64,000 bases of DNA from Xenorhabdus indica (GTDB lineage: Bacteria; Pseudomonadota; Gammaproteobacteria; Enterobacterales; Enterobacteriaceae): NCBI RefSeq assembly GCF_014467235.1, contig NZ_NKHP01000003.1, forward strand, positions 78,917-142,916, given 5' to 3'. Shown in pieces: positions 1-10,446 of the stretch (position 1 is its first letter; each line of letters starts with the position of its first letter). A program made the position numbers and the translations under genes. Under the pieces are notes generated by a model. It saw only the letters and a list, made by a program, of their open reading frames with translations, did no database searches and was not told the origin of the DNA.

Positions 1-1
1 T

Positions 2-3000
2 ATCGCCGGGTTATTTTCCTTTTCTGAGTTACCCATTAATGCCAACCCTGTGATTAATTTTCCGGTTGTGACTGTAACTACTTCACAAAGTGGTGCTTCA
101 CCTTCTGAATTAGAAAATGCAGTGACTCAACCTATCGAACGGGCAGTTTCTGGCTTACCGGGAATTCGGCATATTAACTCAACCATTACTGATGGTGTCT
201 CTATAACGGTTATTGAATTTAATTTGAAGGTTGATCCTAATGTCGCCGTTAATGATATTCGTGAGCAAATTACCCAAATTCGGGCAGAATTACCTCAAAA
301 TATAGATGAGCCTTTAATAAACCGTATTGATGTAGAAGGCGGAGCTATTCTGAATTATGCCGTTCAGTCAAAGAGTAAAAATTTAACCGAATTATCCTGG
401 TTTGTTGATGACAAATTAAGTAAGCATCTATTAACTGTACCAGGGGTACAAAAAATAAGCCGTTCGGGTGGGACAAACAGAGAAATACTGGTTGAACCCG
501 ACCCGGTAAAACTGGCTGCGTTAAAGATCAGTGTTGCAGATATTAACCGGTTATTGCTCCAGAGTAATGCCAATATTCCTGGCGGGAGAATGGTTATAGC
601 AGAGCAAGGTCATTCTATCCGTATCTTAGGAGCCAAAAATCAATTAGATTATCTGCGTAAATTAAAGTTTCCTTTAGAGAATAATAACTGGGTCACTTTG
701 GGCGATATTGCCACGATTAAAGACTCCCATTCAGAAACAACGTCTATTTCCCGTCTGAACGGTAAACCTGTTATTGGTTTTGCCGTATTCCGCACTAAAG
801 GTTCAAGTGATACCGTGGTAGAAAAAGGAGTCACAAAAGCATTAGAGAGAATTAAAAACGAGAATCCTGATGTTAACATTAAACTTGTTTCATCAAATGT
901 GAAATACACAGTGGCCAGTTATAACGCCACTATGCAGACATTAATCGAAGGTGCAATATTAACAGTCATTGTGGTGTTTTTCTTCCTGAAAAGTTGGCGT
1001 GCTACTTTAATTGCAGCAATTGCGTTGCCATTATCTATTTTACCCACATTTGTTATTCTGCATTTATTTGGTTACACATTAAATAGCATCACATTATTAG
1101 CATTAACGCTGGTAATCGGTATTTTAGTTGATGATGCGATAGTCGAAATAGAGAACATAGAAAAATATATTGAAAGAGGAGAAAGGCCTTATATTGCAGC
1201 GATCAAGGCATCCAATGCCATTGGGTTCGCAATCATCGCGATTACTATTACGATTGTCGCTGTTTTCCTGCCGGTCAGCTTTGTTGGCGGTTTCGTAGGT
1301 AAATATTTTGTCCCCTTCGGCATTACCGTATCTGCGGCAGTTTTATCATCCTTACTGGTTGCCAGAATGGTAACTCCTCTGATGTCCGCTTATCTGTTAT
1401 TACCGAAAAAGGCATCAACGAAAAAAGCATTGTCTGAACAAAACAGTGAAACAGGTAAAGCCGAAACACCGAAATGGATCAAGAAATATGTTGCCATTCT
1501 GGATAAGACACTAAAATCTCGCAAAACAGCCTTAGCATTAGCTGTCGTTTTTCTGTTTGGTTCACTCAGTCTGCTTGAGCTATTACCCTCTGGCTTTTTA
1601 CCTAAATCCGATATCAGTATCGCTAGAATAGATATTGAAGCCCCACCCGGAACACAGGTGGCGCAAAGCGATAAACTTTTACAGCAGATTATTAAACAGT
1701 TTAAAGCCCGTCCAGAAATTGTAGATATTTTCTCTATTGCAGGTGTTGAAGGAACAGCCGGCGATATTAATCAAAGCAAAAGCACTATTATCGTCAATTT
1801 AGTGCCCATCAATGATCGCAAATTGTCACAAAAAGAGTTTGAACAGTCACTGACGCCTATCTTAGATGCAACGCCGGATATTCGCTATACCTTTGGCAGT
1901 AGTGATGGAAATCGGGATGTTTCGATTGTTTTAGCCAGTGATTATCCAGAAATTCTGGCTCAGACAACAAGACAGTTGCGTCAGGAAATGATGCAGTTGA
2001 ATGGATTAAAGAATATTCAAATTTTGCAACCATTACCCAAACGGGAAATTATCATCACCCCGAATATTGCTGAGGCTGCCAGAGCGGGAGTAACAACAGA
2101 TGCTATTGGTGCAGTGATTAAGACCGCAACCATCGGTGAAATCAACGCCAATGTCTCTAAATTTAATTTACCAGACAGACAGGTTCCGATCCGTGTCTTA
2201 TTATCCAAAGAGGACAGGGATAATCTGAATGTGCTAAGTAATATGTACGTTAACAGCACATCTGGGGTTAATGTCCCGATAAAATCGGTCGCTGATATCT
2301 CCTTTGGTTCAGGGCCTGACACTATAGAACGCATTTCCAGACAGCGTAAAGCTGTGATTGAGGCTGATCTGAATGGTATCGCAATTGGCACTGCACTAGA
2401 GCAGATCAATCAATTACCAACATTGAAAAAATTGCCACCAGAAGTTAAAAGAATCCAATATGGTGATATTGAATACATGAATGAGATGTTTGAACGTTTC
2501 TCTACCACCATGATGCTTAGTATCCTGATGGTATTGGCTATTCTGATGATTCTGTTCAAAGATTTCTTACAACCCATGACGATTCTGATTGCCCTGCCAT
2601 TTGCTATCGGTGGTGCCATTATCGCTTTACTTATCTATAATGCCACGATTGATATGCCCGTTATTATCGGCATATTAATGCTAATGGGAATTGTCACCAA
2701 AAACTCAATCTTACTGGTTGAGTTTATTCTCGAAAAATCCCGCTCTGGTATGTCACGAACTGACGCCATTATTCAGGCAGGAAGAGAGCGTGTCAGGCCA
2801 ATTATCATGACAACAATTGCCATGATTGCCGGGATGATCCCTCTGGTAGTCACCAGCGGCGCAGATACCAGTTTCCGTGCGCCGATGGCGATTGCCGTCA
2901 TTGGTGGGTTACTCAGTTCAACATTGCTAAGTTTGCTGTTTGTGCCCGTTATTTACAGTTATGTGGATGATTTTAAAAACTATATCGTTCCATATCTTAG

Positions 3001-3043
3001 AAAATTGTCATCGGTAACAAAAGACGATCTCAATTATCATTGA
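2..3043 (+). CDS. RND-family multidrug efflux transporter, 5' end outside window
   Basis: This is an inner-membrane RND pump of the HAE1 (AcrB/MexF-like) type, which exports drugs or other hydrophobic compounds using the proton gradient. The frame is open from the window's first bases, and family-like sequence (INANPVINFPVV) precedes the GTG at 50, so the true start lies upstream. Visible hallmarks are the porter-domain start (FPVVTVTTSQSGASPSELE), the transmembrane segment with two adjacent aspartates (GILVDDAIVEIENIE) that matches the AcrB proton relay, and the later helix with the relay lysine (LMGIVTKNSILLVEF). About 1,000 residues are present against a usual length near 1,030. The membrane-fusion partner should lie just before the window. 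The TetR gene 47 bp downstream is a likely local regulator. The substrate cannot be told from sequence. Confidence 0.93.
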   Translation: MAGLFSFSELPINANPVINFPVVTVTTSQSGASPSELENAVTQPIERAVSGLPGIRHINSTITDGVSITVIEFNLKVDPNVAVNDIREQITQIRAELPQNIDEPLINRIDVEGGAILNYAVQSKSKNLTELSWFVDDKLSKHLLTVPGVQKISRSGGTNREILVEPDPVKLAALKISVADINRLLLQSNANIPGGRMVIAEQGHSIRILGAKNQLDYLRKLKFPLENNNWVTLGDIATIKDSHSETTSISRLNGKPVIGFAVFRTKGSSDTVVEKGVTKALERIKNENPDVNIKLVSSNVKYTVASYNATMQTLIEGAILTVIVVFFFLKSWRATLIAAIALPLSILPTFVILHLFGYTLNSITLLALTLVIGILVDDAIVEIENIEKYIERGERPYIAAIKASNAIGFAIIAITITIVAVFLPVSFVGGFVGKYFVPFGITVSAAVLSSLLVARMVTPLMSAYLLLPKKASTKKALSEQNSETGKAETPKWIKKYVAILDKTLKSRKTALALAVVFLFGSLSLLELLPSGFLPKSDISIARIDIEAPPGTQVAQSDKLLQQIIKQFKARPEIVDIFSIAGVEGTAGDINQSKSTIIVNLVPINDRKLSQKEFEQSLTPILDATPDIRYTFGSSDGNRDVSIVLASDYPEILAQTTRQLRQEMMQLNGLKNIQILQPLPKREIIITPNIAEAARAGVTTDAIGAVIKTATIGEINANVSKFNLPDRQVPIRVLLSKEDRDNLNVLSNMYVNSTSGVNVPIKSVADISFGSGPDTIERISRQRKAVIEADLNGIAIGTALEQINQLPTLKKLPPEVKRIQYGDIEYMNEMFERFSTTMMLSILMVLAILMILFKDFLQPMTILIALPFAIGGAIIALLIYNATIDMPVIIGILMLMGIVTKNSILLVEFILEKSRSGMSRTDAIIQAGRERVRPIIMTTIAMIAGMIPLVVTSGADTSFRAPMAIAVIGGLLSSTLLSLLFVPVIYSYVDDFKNYIVPYLRKLSSVTKDDLNYH

Positions 3044-3090
3044 TAGATGAATCAATTTGATTCTGTATCTAGCCTTTGGAGGAATATAAG

Positions 3091-3681
3091 GTGAAAAAAC
3101 AGACCGAAAAACAGCGAGCCAAACGTAAACATATTATTGATGCGGCTATCTCCTGTTTTATCGAGAAGGGATTTCATGCAACATCAACAGCAGAAATCTG
3201 CAAAGCAGCAGGTATGAGTCCCGGCAACCTGTTTCATTACTATCCAACCAAGAGTGCCATTATTGAAGCGATTGCAGAAGAAGACAGTCACGACTATGAC
3301 GAAATTTTAGCTGCCTGTCATGATGAAAATTCAGTGGTTGCCACAATAGAAAAATTGTTGGAAAAGCTGATACAACTCTATAACGAACCCGGCTATGCAC
3401 GCCTTAGTATTGAGATTATCGCTGAGGCCAGCCGGAATCCTGCTATTAATAAGATATTTATCGAGAATGAGAAAAAAGTCCGGGAGCGTTTTACGCGACT
3501 ACTCAATAAAGGCATTGAGAATGGGGAAATTGATAAAAAACTTAATGCTGAACAGACTGCTTCCTGGTTGATGATCGCCGTTGACGGTGCTATCGGAAGG
3601 CAAATCATGGGATCTGATTTTAAATGGCGTGAAGGCCTTGATGCTCTTATTTATTTAATACGAAAAGCCTTTACTCCATAA
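3091..3681 (+). CDS. TetR/AcrR-family transcriptional regulator
   Basis: This is a one-domain repressor of 196 residues with an N-terminal TetR helix-turn-helix at about residues 10-55 (TSTAEICKAAGMSPGNLFHY) and an all-helical ligand-binding C-terminal half. I chose the GTG at 3091 because a GGAGG sits 8 bases before it. An in-frame TTG at 3076 lies upstream of that ribosome site and is unlikely. It follows the RND pump gene in the same direction, so repression of that pump is the simplest guess, but no operator was identified. A 12-bp hairpin follows it. Confidence 0.85.
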   Translation: MKKQTEKQRAKRKHIIDAAISCFIEKGFHATSTAEICKAAGMSPGNLFHYYPTKSAIIEAIAEEDSHDYDEILAACHDENSVVATIEKLLEKLIQLYNEPGYARLSIEIIAEASRNPAINKIFIENEKKVRERFTRLLNKGIENGEIDKKLNAEQTASWLMIAVDGAIGRQIMGSDFKWREGLDALIYLIRKAFTP

Positions 3682-3696
3682 CTCTTACAACCGCTT

Positions 3697-3724
3697 TCTG
3701 ATTAAGGCATTTGCCTTAATCAGA
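3697..3724 (+). terminator. Hairpin after the TetR gene
   Basis: A perfect 12-bp inverted repeat (TCTGATTAAGGC, loop ATTT) lies 16 bases after the TetR stop codon. There is no strong T-run directly behind it, so it may be a weak terminator or an RNA 3'-end stabiliser. Confidence 0.5.
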
Positions 3725-3948
3725 CCAATGCGACTCTTTTTCTCCATTTTATTTCTTTTTCACACCGTACTTGTTATACATCACGCTATACACCACTTTC
3801 CCGACATTATTATGTCTGAATTTTAGCTGAACCCGACAATCCCTCTAATCAACCAACAATCTCTCCCATCAACCAGTAGCGACACGCGTCCAGCTAAGGT
3901 ATCATTGCCCGCTATATTATTGGTACACGCCCTTTATCAATCGAATTT

Positions 3949-4239
3949 ATGGCAAAAGAACAAACTGATCGCACCACACTGGATTTGTTCGCAGATGAAC
4001 GCAGGCCAGGGCGACCTAAAACAAATCCGCTGTCCAGAGATGAACAGCTTAGGATCAATAAACGCAACCAGTTGCGCCGGGATAAAGTCAAAGGACTGCG
4101 TCGGGTGGAACTAAAACTCAATGAAGATGCTGTTGGCGCTCTCAACCATCTGGCAAAACAGCGCAATATCAGCCGCAGTGAATTGATTGAACAGATGTTG
4201 CTGGCTCAACTGGCAACAGAGAATCGCCTTACCAATTAA
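3949..4239 (+). CDS. ybfE: YbfE-like (LexA-regulated protein family) ribbon-helix-helix protein
   Basis: This is a small basic protein of 96 residues. The N-terminal half is polar and charged (LFADERRPGRPKTNPLSRDE). The C-terminal part (RRVELKLNEDAVGALNHLAK followed by RNISRSELIEQMLLA) looks like a ribbon-helix-helix DNA-binding fold. Length and position directly before fldA match E. coli ybfE, which is annotated as LexA-regulated. I looked for a CTG-N10-CAG SOS box in the 267 bp upstream and found none that was convincing. Its molecular role is not known. Confidence 0.8.
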   Translation: MAKEQTDRTTLDLFADERRPGRPKTNPLSRDEQLRINKRNQLRRDKVKGLRRVELKLNEDAVGALNHLAKQRNISRSELIEQMLLAQLATENRLTN

Positions 4240-4416
4240 CGGCTTTAATTCAACAGAATGAAGCGGCGTCACCACACAAATCTGACAGACTTGTCACTGA
4301 TGTTTGGTCAAAATAACGTTTTTCATTTTAATAAAACTGCTATTTTTCCTGCTGATTTCAGCGTGACGTGTATAGATTTCATACACTACTAATAGAACAA
4401 GAGGTTAATCTACTTT

Positions 4417-4950
4417 ATGGCAATAATAGGTATATTCTTCGGCAGCGACACTGGCAACACAGAGAACATTGCCAAAATGATCCAAGAAAAACTGGGCGGT
4501 GCTGATGTTGCGGAAGTTCACGATATTGCCAAAAGCAGCAAGGAAGATCTTGAAGCCTTCGATATCCTGCTGCTAGGCATTCCAACCTGGTATTACGGCG
4601 AAGCTCAATGTGACTGGGATGATTTCTTCCCAACTCTGGAAGAGATCAATTTTGAAGGGAAGTTAGTTGCCCTGTTTGGTTGTGGTGATCAGGAAGATTA
4701 TGCAGAATATTTCTGTGATGCTATGGGCACCATCCGCGATATTATTGAACCTCGTGGTGCAATTATTGTTGGTCACTGGCCAACTGAAGGGTATCATTTT
4801 GAAGTCTCTAAAGGTATGGCTGACGATAATCACTTCATTGGTCTTGCTATTGATGAAGATCGCCAACCAGAATTGACCGAAGAGCGTGTTGATGCTTGGG
4901 TACAGCAGATTAAGACTGAAATGAGCCTGTCAGAGATCCTCGGCGCATAA
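4417..4950 (+). CDS. fldA: Flavodoxin I
   Basis: This small FMN-binding electron carrier of 177 residues is used in cytosolic reductive reactions such as biotin synthase, methionine synthase and isoprenoid (IspG/IspH) reduction. The FMN phosphate loop is at residues 10-15 (GSDTGNTENIAK). The tryptophan and tyrosine that usually stack the flavin are in PTWYYGEAQCDWDDF and in GCGDQEDYAEYF. It sits between ybfE and fur, as in E. coli. Length matches the long-chain flavodoxin family. Confidence 0.97.
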   Translation: MAIIGIFFGSDTGNTENIAKMIQEKLGGADVAEVHDIAKSSKEDLEAFDILLLGIPTWYYGEAQCDWDDFFPTLEEINFEGKLVALFGCGDQEDYAEYFCDAMGTIRDIIEPRGAIIVGHWPTEGYHFEVSKGMADDNHFIGLAIDEDRQPELTEERVDAWVQQIKTEMSLSEILGA

Positions 4951-5088
4951 AAGATATCCGCGTGTGTATATAAGGAAACAATTACCTTTTGCGCGGGATA
5001 ATTCTTGAATTATGTGTCATGATAGCGAGGTGGGCATGGTTTTCATTTTCAATATCCATGCCTATAATCTACAGCGTGAAACTAAATC

Positions 5089-5148
5089 ATGATTCTCTCA
5101 CGATACCCCAAGTATCACAAGTTCACTAAACTCAAGTTACAGGACTGA
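5089..5148 (+). CDS. Possible leader peptide upstream of fur (uof-like)
   Basis: A 19-codon ORF (MILSRYPKYHKFTKLKLQD) ends at a TGA six bases before the fur ATG. In E. coli a short ORF called uof lies just before fur and its translation is coupled to fur. The position here is similar, but the ribosome site is weak and I cannot compare sequences, so this is a positional suggestion only. A second short ORF starts at 5038 (18 codons). Confidence 0.3.
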   Translation: MILSRYPKYHKFTKLKLQD

Positions 5149-5154
5149 ATCCGC

Positions 5155-5604
5155 ATGACCGACAACAATAAAGCATTGAAAAATGCTGGACTTAAAGTAA
5201 CACTTCCTCGCCTGAAAATTCTGGAAGTGCTACAGGACCCAGAATGCCATCATGTCAGTGCGGAAGATCTCTATAAAAAACTGATTGATATCGGTGAAGA
5301 GATTGGCCTCGCCACTGTCTATCGCGTGTTGAACCAGTTCGATGATGCCGGCATTGTCACTCGCCATAATTTTGAAGGCGGTAAATCGGTTTTTGAACTC
5401 ACTCAGCAACATCACCATGACCATCTTATTTGCCTCGACTGTGGTAAAGTGATTGAGTTCAGCGATGAGTCCATTGAAGAACGTCAGAAAGATATTGCTG
5501 CACGTCATGGAATCAAGTTGTCAAATCATAGTCTCTATCTGTATGGTCACTGTACTACAGGTGATTGCCGCAAAGATAGTACGTTACATGATGAGAAAGC
5601 ATGA
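5155..5604 (+). CDS. fur: Ferric uptake regulator Fur
   Basis: This is an iron-sensing repressor of 149 residues. The N-terminal winged helix covers about residues 1-80. The C-terminal dimerisation domain has the histidine-rich metal site (QQHHHDHLICLDCGKVIEF) and a second cysteine pair (GHCTTGDCR). It lies downstream of fldA as in E. coli. One probable target is visible in this window: the Fur box at 56847, in front of the decayed siderophore locus. Confidence 0.98.
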   Translation: MTDNNKALKNAGLKVTLPRLKILEVLQDPECHHVSAEDLYKKLIDIGEEIGLATVYRVLNQFDDAGIVTRHNFEGGKSVFELTQQHHHDHLICLDCGKVIEFSDESIEERQKDIAARHGIKLSNHSLYLYGHCTTGDCRKDSTLHDEKA

Positions 5605-5672
5605 TAAGAAGGCACGGTAAGAAGTGATACATACTACTCACTTCCAATATCTGCTCTTGTCAAAAGAAGCTG

Positions 5673-5711
5673 CTGCCGATTAGCCTAAGCTAATCGGCAG
5701 GTTGCTTTTTT
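5673..5711 (+). terminator. Rho-independent terminator after fur
   Basis: A 12-bp perfect stem (CTGCCGATTAGC, loop CTAA) is followed by GTTGC and a run of seven T. It serves fur. The converging chitobiase gene ends at 5721. Confidence 0.85.
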
Positions 5712-5720
5712 TACAGGCGA

Positions 5721-8414
5721 TTATTTTTGATATACGTCTTCAATTCGACTAAAACGCTTACCATCAGTGCTAACAGAACGGACTTTCACATTACCTTCAA
5801 CGTGCGGTCTTTGTCTGTCATCATAAATTTCCCAAGTTTTACCATCATTCAACGAGTACTGAATTGCCAGCCCCGGCAAGGCAATGTTTGCTTCCAATGT
5901 CCCTGACACAATTCTTGCTCCCGGTATTGGTAATCGATATGCAACATGCGCCTTATCCAGTTTTGCCATCTCACGTTGCCCCATTAAATTGGCAAAACGA
6001 CGCCAATCATTATTGAGTTTATCGGTTTCAATATACCGTGTGATTCCGCCTTTATATTCCCTGCCCTGTTGGTAATTCTGTTCCCATTCAGCTTGATGCC
6101 ATGCACGTTCCGCCAGCGGCAGCAAACGCGGATAAATCATATATTCCATTTGCTGATCAGTACGTACCGTTTCACTCCATAATAGCCCTGACATTCCATA
6201 CGCCCCCGGCCAACGTTTATTACTGGTGGTATTGAAGTAATTACCATTGATATCCATCGAAGTTTCGGCATTTTGTGGCATATTATTTGGTGCAAAACTG
6301 AAGATTTTGGCTTCATCATTAAAACGGGATGCCCAATAATAGCCCCGCTCTTTCGGATTGACTTCATACGGCATATCCAGGTAAACATAATCAGGACTGG
6401 AAACAACGACACGATAATCTTTGTTTGCCCAGTCATTAACGGAATCATAACCTCCCCAATAGAGCGTATCCCAAAAGTTTACCGTAACATACTGAGTAGC
6501 AAAGTCTTTCGCCGATTTTGCATGTTTCAGACCATCCTGCCATGACTGCATCGCCTCAATACCATGAGCATTGACAATCTTACTCACTTCAATCGCAAAG
6601 TAACTGGCCAGCTCATCAACATCTTTGATAGTACCCTTCGCAATCATTTTTTGACAAGCCTGAGATTTTGCCCATGGTTTGTCTTCGATTTTTTTATTTA
6701 TGATCCCTTTACCCGGTTCAATTGGGCCATCTTTATCCTGATAACCCGCCCCTAAACGAATATTTTTCGCTTCATCACCGCCAAAGTGCCATGTTTTCAG
6801 TGATGTCCCGGCTTCTTTGTGCATGGCAACAATTTCACTGATGACTTTGTCAACAAAACGTTTGGAAGAATCCATACACGGGTTCAGATAGCTATGGCGA
6901 TCGTAAAACTGTACAGATGTCGTATTTGAGGTATCCGTCGGATCGAGCAAACGGTACTCATTGGCTTCCTGTAGCTTTCCTTCTGCCACCAACTTTTTAT
7001 AACGGGCTTCCATAGACATTACCGCTGCACGGGCATGGGCCGGAATATCAATTTCTGGGATCACCTCTATCTGACGAGCCTTAGCATATTTCAAGATATC
7101 AATGTAATCCTGACGGCTAAAATAGCCACTTCCCATATTATTACTTGCTGGCCCTGAGCCTAATTGCGGTAGCAAACATTGTGTCTCAGTTAAATCATGA
7201 CAACGTTTGCTGCCAATTTCTGTTAATTCCGGTAAACCGGGAATTTCCAGACGCCAGCCTTCATCATCACTCAAATGGAAATGGAATTTATTCAGTTTAT
7301 AAGCCGCCATTTGATCGAGCAGACGCAAGACCGCTTCTTTACTATGGAAATTCCGTCCGACATCGAGAAAAATCCCCCGATATTCAAATCTGGGTGCATC
7401 TTTTGCTGTTAATGTGGCTATTTTCGGTACACCATTGGCCGGAAGAAGAGAAAACAGTGATTGCAGTCCATAAAATACACCGGATTCATCAAAAGCAACA
7501 ATTTGCGCTCCCTTAGTCGTGATATTCAGGGAATAAGCCCCTTTAACCCGCCAATCACCGGTAAATTTGTCAGCATTAATCTGAGTCGCAACCCGATAAC
7601 CGCTATCGGTTAACTTAATGTTATAATCAGCAAAACGCTCTCGGATAACCCGAATTGAAGCGTTACTCAACCCTCCCAGTTCCAATCTCACTCCATGAGA
7701 CAAATTGACATCCTGTGAATGAATGGACAATTTTCTGGGCGTTGGGATAATTTGCCCACGCAATTTAACCTCATCCATTAATGACATCTGGCTGTTTTTC
7801 TCAAAACGGCTTTCAGGTGTCATCAGGATATTGTTATCTGTCGTCGTTCGTTTCCACTGCTCCCCTTTAAAATCAGATAAAAATGCACTCAGATCCTCAG
7901 TATCAGTATTAGTCAGTACCTTGGGAATCGCATCACCGGAAGTGGCATACCAGCGTGGCATAAAATCTGTACTGTAAATCTGCCAGTATTCACCAATAAT
8001 AGGCAGTGAGATCTTCTCTTTGGCCTTGATCCCACTGAACTTTTCTGTCGGTTCTAATTTATGCAAATCACCTGTGATATGCGTGATTTTGTATTGCTCA
8101 TGATCAACGTTCAGAATTTGGCGAATGCTATGAAAATAGAGTGCCCAATCGGCAGAATCAATTACCTGATCGCCATTGGTCAGTGTGATATTAACCCGAT
8201 TACAAGCGGCCCCATTTGCACCTAAGATGGCACAATCAGTCCCATGTGATCCGGCCTGGTTGTCTACGATGCTAAAATTCACGCTTAACTGACTAAGTGA
8301 ATCCACTATCTGCTGTGATGACATTTCCGCATGAATATTTTCCGCATAAGTACCTGCCGTGAACCCAGCCGCCATGATAATTGCTGCTAAAGTGTGTAAT
8401 TTAATGCTTTTCAT
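5721..8414 (-). CDS. chb: Secreted/periplasmic chitobiase (GH20 beta-N-acetylhexosaminidase)
   Basis: This 897-residue enzyme splits chitobiose and related GlcNAc oligomers into GlcNAc. Residues 1-24 form a signal peptide ending at TYA, with no lipobox cysteine. The order after that is an N-terminal carbohydrate-binding domain (about 30-200), a GH20 domain 2 (about 220-340), the GH20 catalytic barrel (about 341-780), and a small C-terminal domain (about 810-897). The catalytic Asp-Glu pair is D547-E548 in WHFGGDEA. Length and layout match Serratia-type chitobiase. E. coli has no equivalent at this site. Its product feeds NagE-NagA-NagB 3 kb away, which makes a chitin-use block that would suit an insect-associated lifestyle (inference). 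Confidence 0.93.
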   Translation of the reverse strand: MKSIKLHTLAAIIMAAGFTAGTYAENIHAEMSSQQIVDSLSQLSVNFSIVDNQAGSHGTDCAILGANGAACNRVNITLTNGDQVIDSADWALYFHSIRQILNVDHEQYKITHITGDLHKLEPTEKFSGIKAKEKISLPIIGEYWQIYSTDFMPRWYATSGDAIPKVLTNTDTEDLSAFLSDFKGEQWKRTTTDNNILMTPESRFEKNSQMSLMDEVKLRGQIIPTPRKLSIHSQDVNLSHGVRLELGGLSNASIRVIRERFADYNIKLTDSGYRVATQINADKFTGDWRVKGAYSLNITTKGAQIVAFDESGVFYGLQSLFSLLPANGVPKIATLTAKDAPRFEYRGIFLDVGRNFHSKEAVLRLLDQMAAYKLNKFHFHLSDDEGWRLEIPGLPELTEIGSKRCHDLTETQCLLPQLGSGPASNNMGSGYFSRQDYIDILKYAKARQIEVIPEIDIPAHARAAVMSMEARYKKLVAEGKLQEANEYRLLDPTDTSNTTSVQFYDRHSYLNPCMDSSKRFVDKVISEIVAMHKEAGTSLKTWHFGGDEAKNIRLGAGYQDKDGPIEPGKGIINKKIEDKPWAKSQACQKMIAKGTIKDVDELASYFAIEVSKIVNAHGIEAMQSWQDGLKHAKSAKDFATQYVTVNFWDTLYWGGYDSVNDWANKDYRVVVSSPDYVYLDMPYEVNPKERGYYWASRFNDEAKIFSFAPNNMPQNAETSMDINGNYFNTTSNKRWPGAYGMSGLLWSETVRTDQQMEYMIYPRLLPLAERAWHQAEWEQNYQQGREYKGGITRYIETDKLNNDWRRFANLMGQREMAKLDKAHVAYRLPIPGARIVSGTLEANIALPGLAIQYSLNDGKTWEIYDDRQRPHVEGNVKVRSVSTDGKRFSRIEDVYQK

Positions 8415-8473
8415 TAATGACCTCGTCCGAGTTTTTTATTTTGGCCCAGAACAGAAGACTGTTTTTGATATCA

Positions 8474-8499
8474 CAAAACGGTTTTGTACAACGGTTTTG
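8474..8499. promoter_or_regulatory. Repeated near-palindrome upstream of chitobiase
   Basis: The near-palindrome CAAAACGGTTTTG is followed by a second ACGGTTTTG, 13 bases after the first copy. The pair lies about 60-85 bases before the chitobiase start. Repeated half-sites of this kind often mark a regulator operator. I cannot assign the regulator (NagC or another sugar regulator are possible). Confidence 0.35.
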
Positions 8500-8603
8500 C
8501 GCAACATAGCATCAATGCGAAATAACCCTATACAAAATGTGACTATAAGGCAATTTTTAATCTTGGCAGGAGGAGTTAATTTTCATTACGAGACTTTTAA
8601 GCA

Positions 8604-8635
8604 TAAAAAAAGCGCGATAATAATCACGCTTTTTT
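8604..8635 (-). terminator. Terminator after glnS
   Basis: A run of A, a GC-containing stem (AAAAAAGCGCG pairing with CACGCTTTTTT, one mismatch) and a run of T lie 18 bp past the glnS stop. The A/T-flanked arrangement could end transcription in either direction. glnS is the only gene that reads into it. Confidence 0.7.
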
Positions 8636-8652
8636 CGTGTATTCAACTTACA

Positions 8653-10320
8653 TTATTCTTTAGAGATTTTCGCCCAAGTATCACGCAAGCCTACAGTACG
8701 GTTAAATACTAAACGTTCAGGACTTGAGAGTTTGCTGTCAGCACAGAAATACCCTTCACGCTCGAACTGATACGTTTTTTCCGACTGTGCTTTTGCCAGC
8801 CCCGGTTCAACAAAACCTTTACGTACCACTAATGACTCTGAATTAATCGTAGACAGGAAATCCTCTTCTGCCCCTGGGTTCGGTACACTGAACAGACGGT
8901 CATACAGATAGAATTCCGCAGGGGCAGCATGTGCGGCACTGACCCAGTGAATAACCCCCTTCACTTTGCGACCGTCAGCCGGATCTTTATTCAGCGTCTG
9001 CTCATCATAGTGACAATAAATAGTAGTGATATTACCTTTTTCATCTTTTTCGACACGTTCAGCTTTAATCACATAAGCGTTACGCAGACGAACTTCTTTA
9101 CCGAGAACCAAACGCTTATACTGACGGTTTGCTTCTTCACGGAAGTCTGCGCGATCAATATAAATTTCACGGCTGAAAGGCACTTCACGACTACCCATTT
9201 CTGGTTTATTTGGATGGTTAGGCATTGTCAGAATGACTTCACCTTCCGGCATATTCTCAATCACCAGTTTTACCGGATCAAGAACTGCCATAGCACGCGG
9301 CGCGTTTTCATTCAAATCATCACGGATACAAGATTCCAACGCGGCCATTTCAACGTTGTTATCCTGTTTAGTCACCCCGATACGACGGCAGAATTCACGG
9401 ATCGCAGCAGAAGTATAGCCACGACGACGCAAGCCGGAAATCGTTGGCATACGTGGGTCATCCCAACCATCAACAACGTTTTCTGTCACCAGCTGGTTCA
9501 GTTTACGCTTGGACATCACCGTGTATTCCAGATTGAGACGAGAAAACTCATACTGACGTGGATGGCAATCAATGGTGATGTTATCCAATACCCAGTCATA
9601 CAAACGACGGTTATCCTGAAACTCTAACGTACATATAGAGTGAGTGATCCTTTCCAGGGCATCAGAAATACAATGGGTGAAATCGTACATCGGATAAATG
9701 CACCATTTATTACCAGATTGGTGATGTTCTGCAAATTTAATGCGATACAGAACCGGATCGCGCATGACAATGAATGGAGAAGCCATGTCAATTTTTGCCC
9801 GCAGACAAGCTTTACCTTCAGCAAATTCACCAGCACGCATTTTTTCGAACAGGGCAAGGTTCTCTTCCACACTGCGATCGCGGTACGGGCTATTTTTACC
9901 CGGCTCTTTTAACGTACCACGATATTCGCGGATCTCATCTGGGTTTAACTCATCGACATACGCCAAACCTTTATTGATCAATTCAAGCGCATATTCATAC
10001 AGATTATCGAAATAGTTAGAAGAGTAGCGAATATCACCACTCCACTGAAATCCTAGCCACTGGACGTCATTTTTAATCGATTCAACGTACTCAATATCTT
10101 CTTTAACCGGGTTAGTATCGTCAAAACGCAGGTTGCATTGCCCCTGGTAATCTTGTGCGATGCCAAAATTCAGGCAGATCGACTTCGCATGTCCAATATG
10201 CAGATAGCCATTAGGTTCAGGTGGGAAACGGGTATGTACGGATGTATGTTTACCAGTTGCTAAATCTTCGTCAATTATCTGACGAATAAAGTTTGTCGGG
10301 CGAGCATCTGCCTCACTCAT
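8653..10320 (-). CDS. glnS: Glutaminyl-tRNA synthetase
   Basis: This class I synthetase charges tRNA-Gln with glutamine in the cytosol. The three tRNA-Gln genes it would serve lie 7-8 kb away in this window. The HIGH-type motif is in [15 protein letters not shown] and the KMSKS-type motif is in VMSKRKLN. The C-terminal anticodon-binding beta-barrels follow. I chose the ATG at 10320 ([11 protein letters not shown]), which gives 555 residues and matches the usual enteric start. An in-frame ATG at 10335 would add five residues. The gene is on the minus strand next to nagE, as in E. coli, apart from the decayed island between them. Confidence 0.98.
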   Translation of the reverse strand: MSEADARPTNFIRQIIDEDLATGKHTSVHTRFPPEPNGYLHIGHAKSICLNFGIAQDYQGQCNLRFDDTNPVKEDIEYVESIKNDVQWLGFQWSGDIRYSSNYFDNLYEYALELINKGLAYVDELNPDEIREYRGTLKEPGKNSPYRDRSVEENLALFEKMRAGEFAEGKACLRAKIDMASPFIVMRDPVLYRIKFAEHHQSGNKWCIYPMYDFTHCISDALERITHSICTLEFQDNRRLYDWVLDNITIDCHPRQYEFSRLNLEYTVMSKRKLNQLVTENVVDGWDDPRMPTISGLRRRGYTSAAIREFCRRIGVTKQDNNVEMAALESCIRDDLNENAPRAMAVLDPVKLVIENMPEGEVILTMPNHPNKPEMGSREVPFSREIYIDRADFREEANRQYKRLVLGKEVRLRNAYVIKAERVEKDEKGNITTIYCHYDEQTLNKDPADGRKVKGVIHWVSAAHAAPAEFYLYDRLFSVPNPGAEEDFLSTINSESLVVRKGFVEPGLAKAQSEKTYQFEREGYFCADSKLSSPERLVFNRTVGLRDTWAKISKE

Positions 10321-10446
10321 CGTTTTATTCCTCAATGCAAAAAGCGTTTCAATAAACCCTTTATAATCTATTAAGCTGAACCGAGAAACAACACTTAGTT
10401 AATGGAAAATGGACGAAAAGGGCAAAGTTAGTACTAAAAAGCGATT

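Noticed and set aside
3682..3948. LexA box upstream of ybfE
   Set aside because: No CTG-N10-CAG site convincing enough was found by eye.
7145..7516. A 123-codon ORF antisense to chitobiase
   Set aside because: Shadow of the GH20 coding frame; no recognisable product.
8929..9627. A 232-codon plus-strand ORF inside glnS
   Set aside because: It lies wholly antisense to a strongly conserved synthetase gene, has no ribosome site of note, and its His/Thr/Phe-rich product resembles no family.
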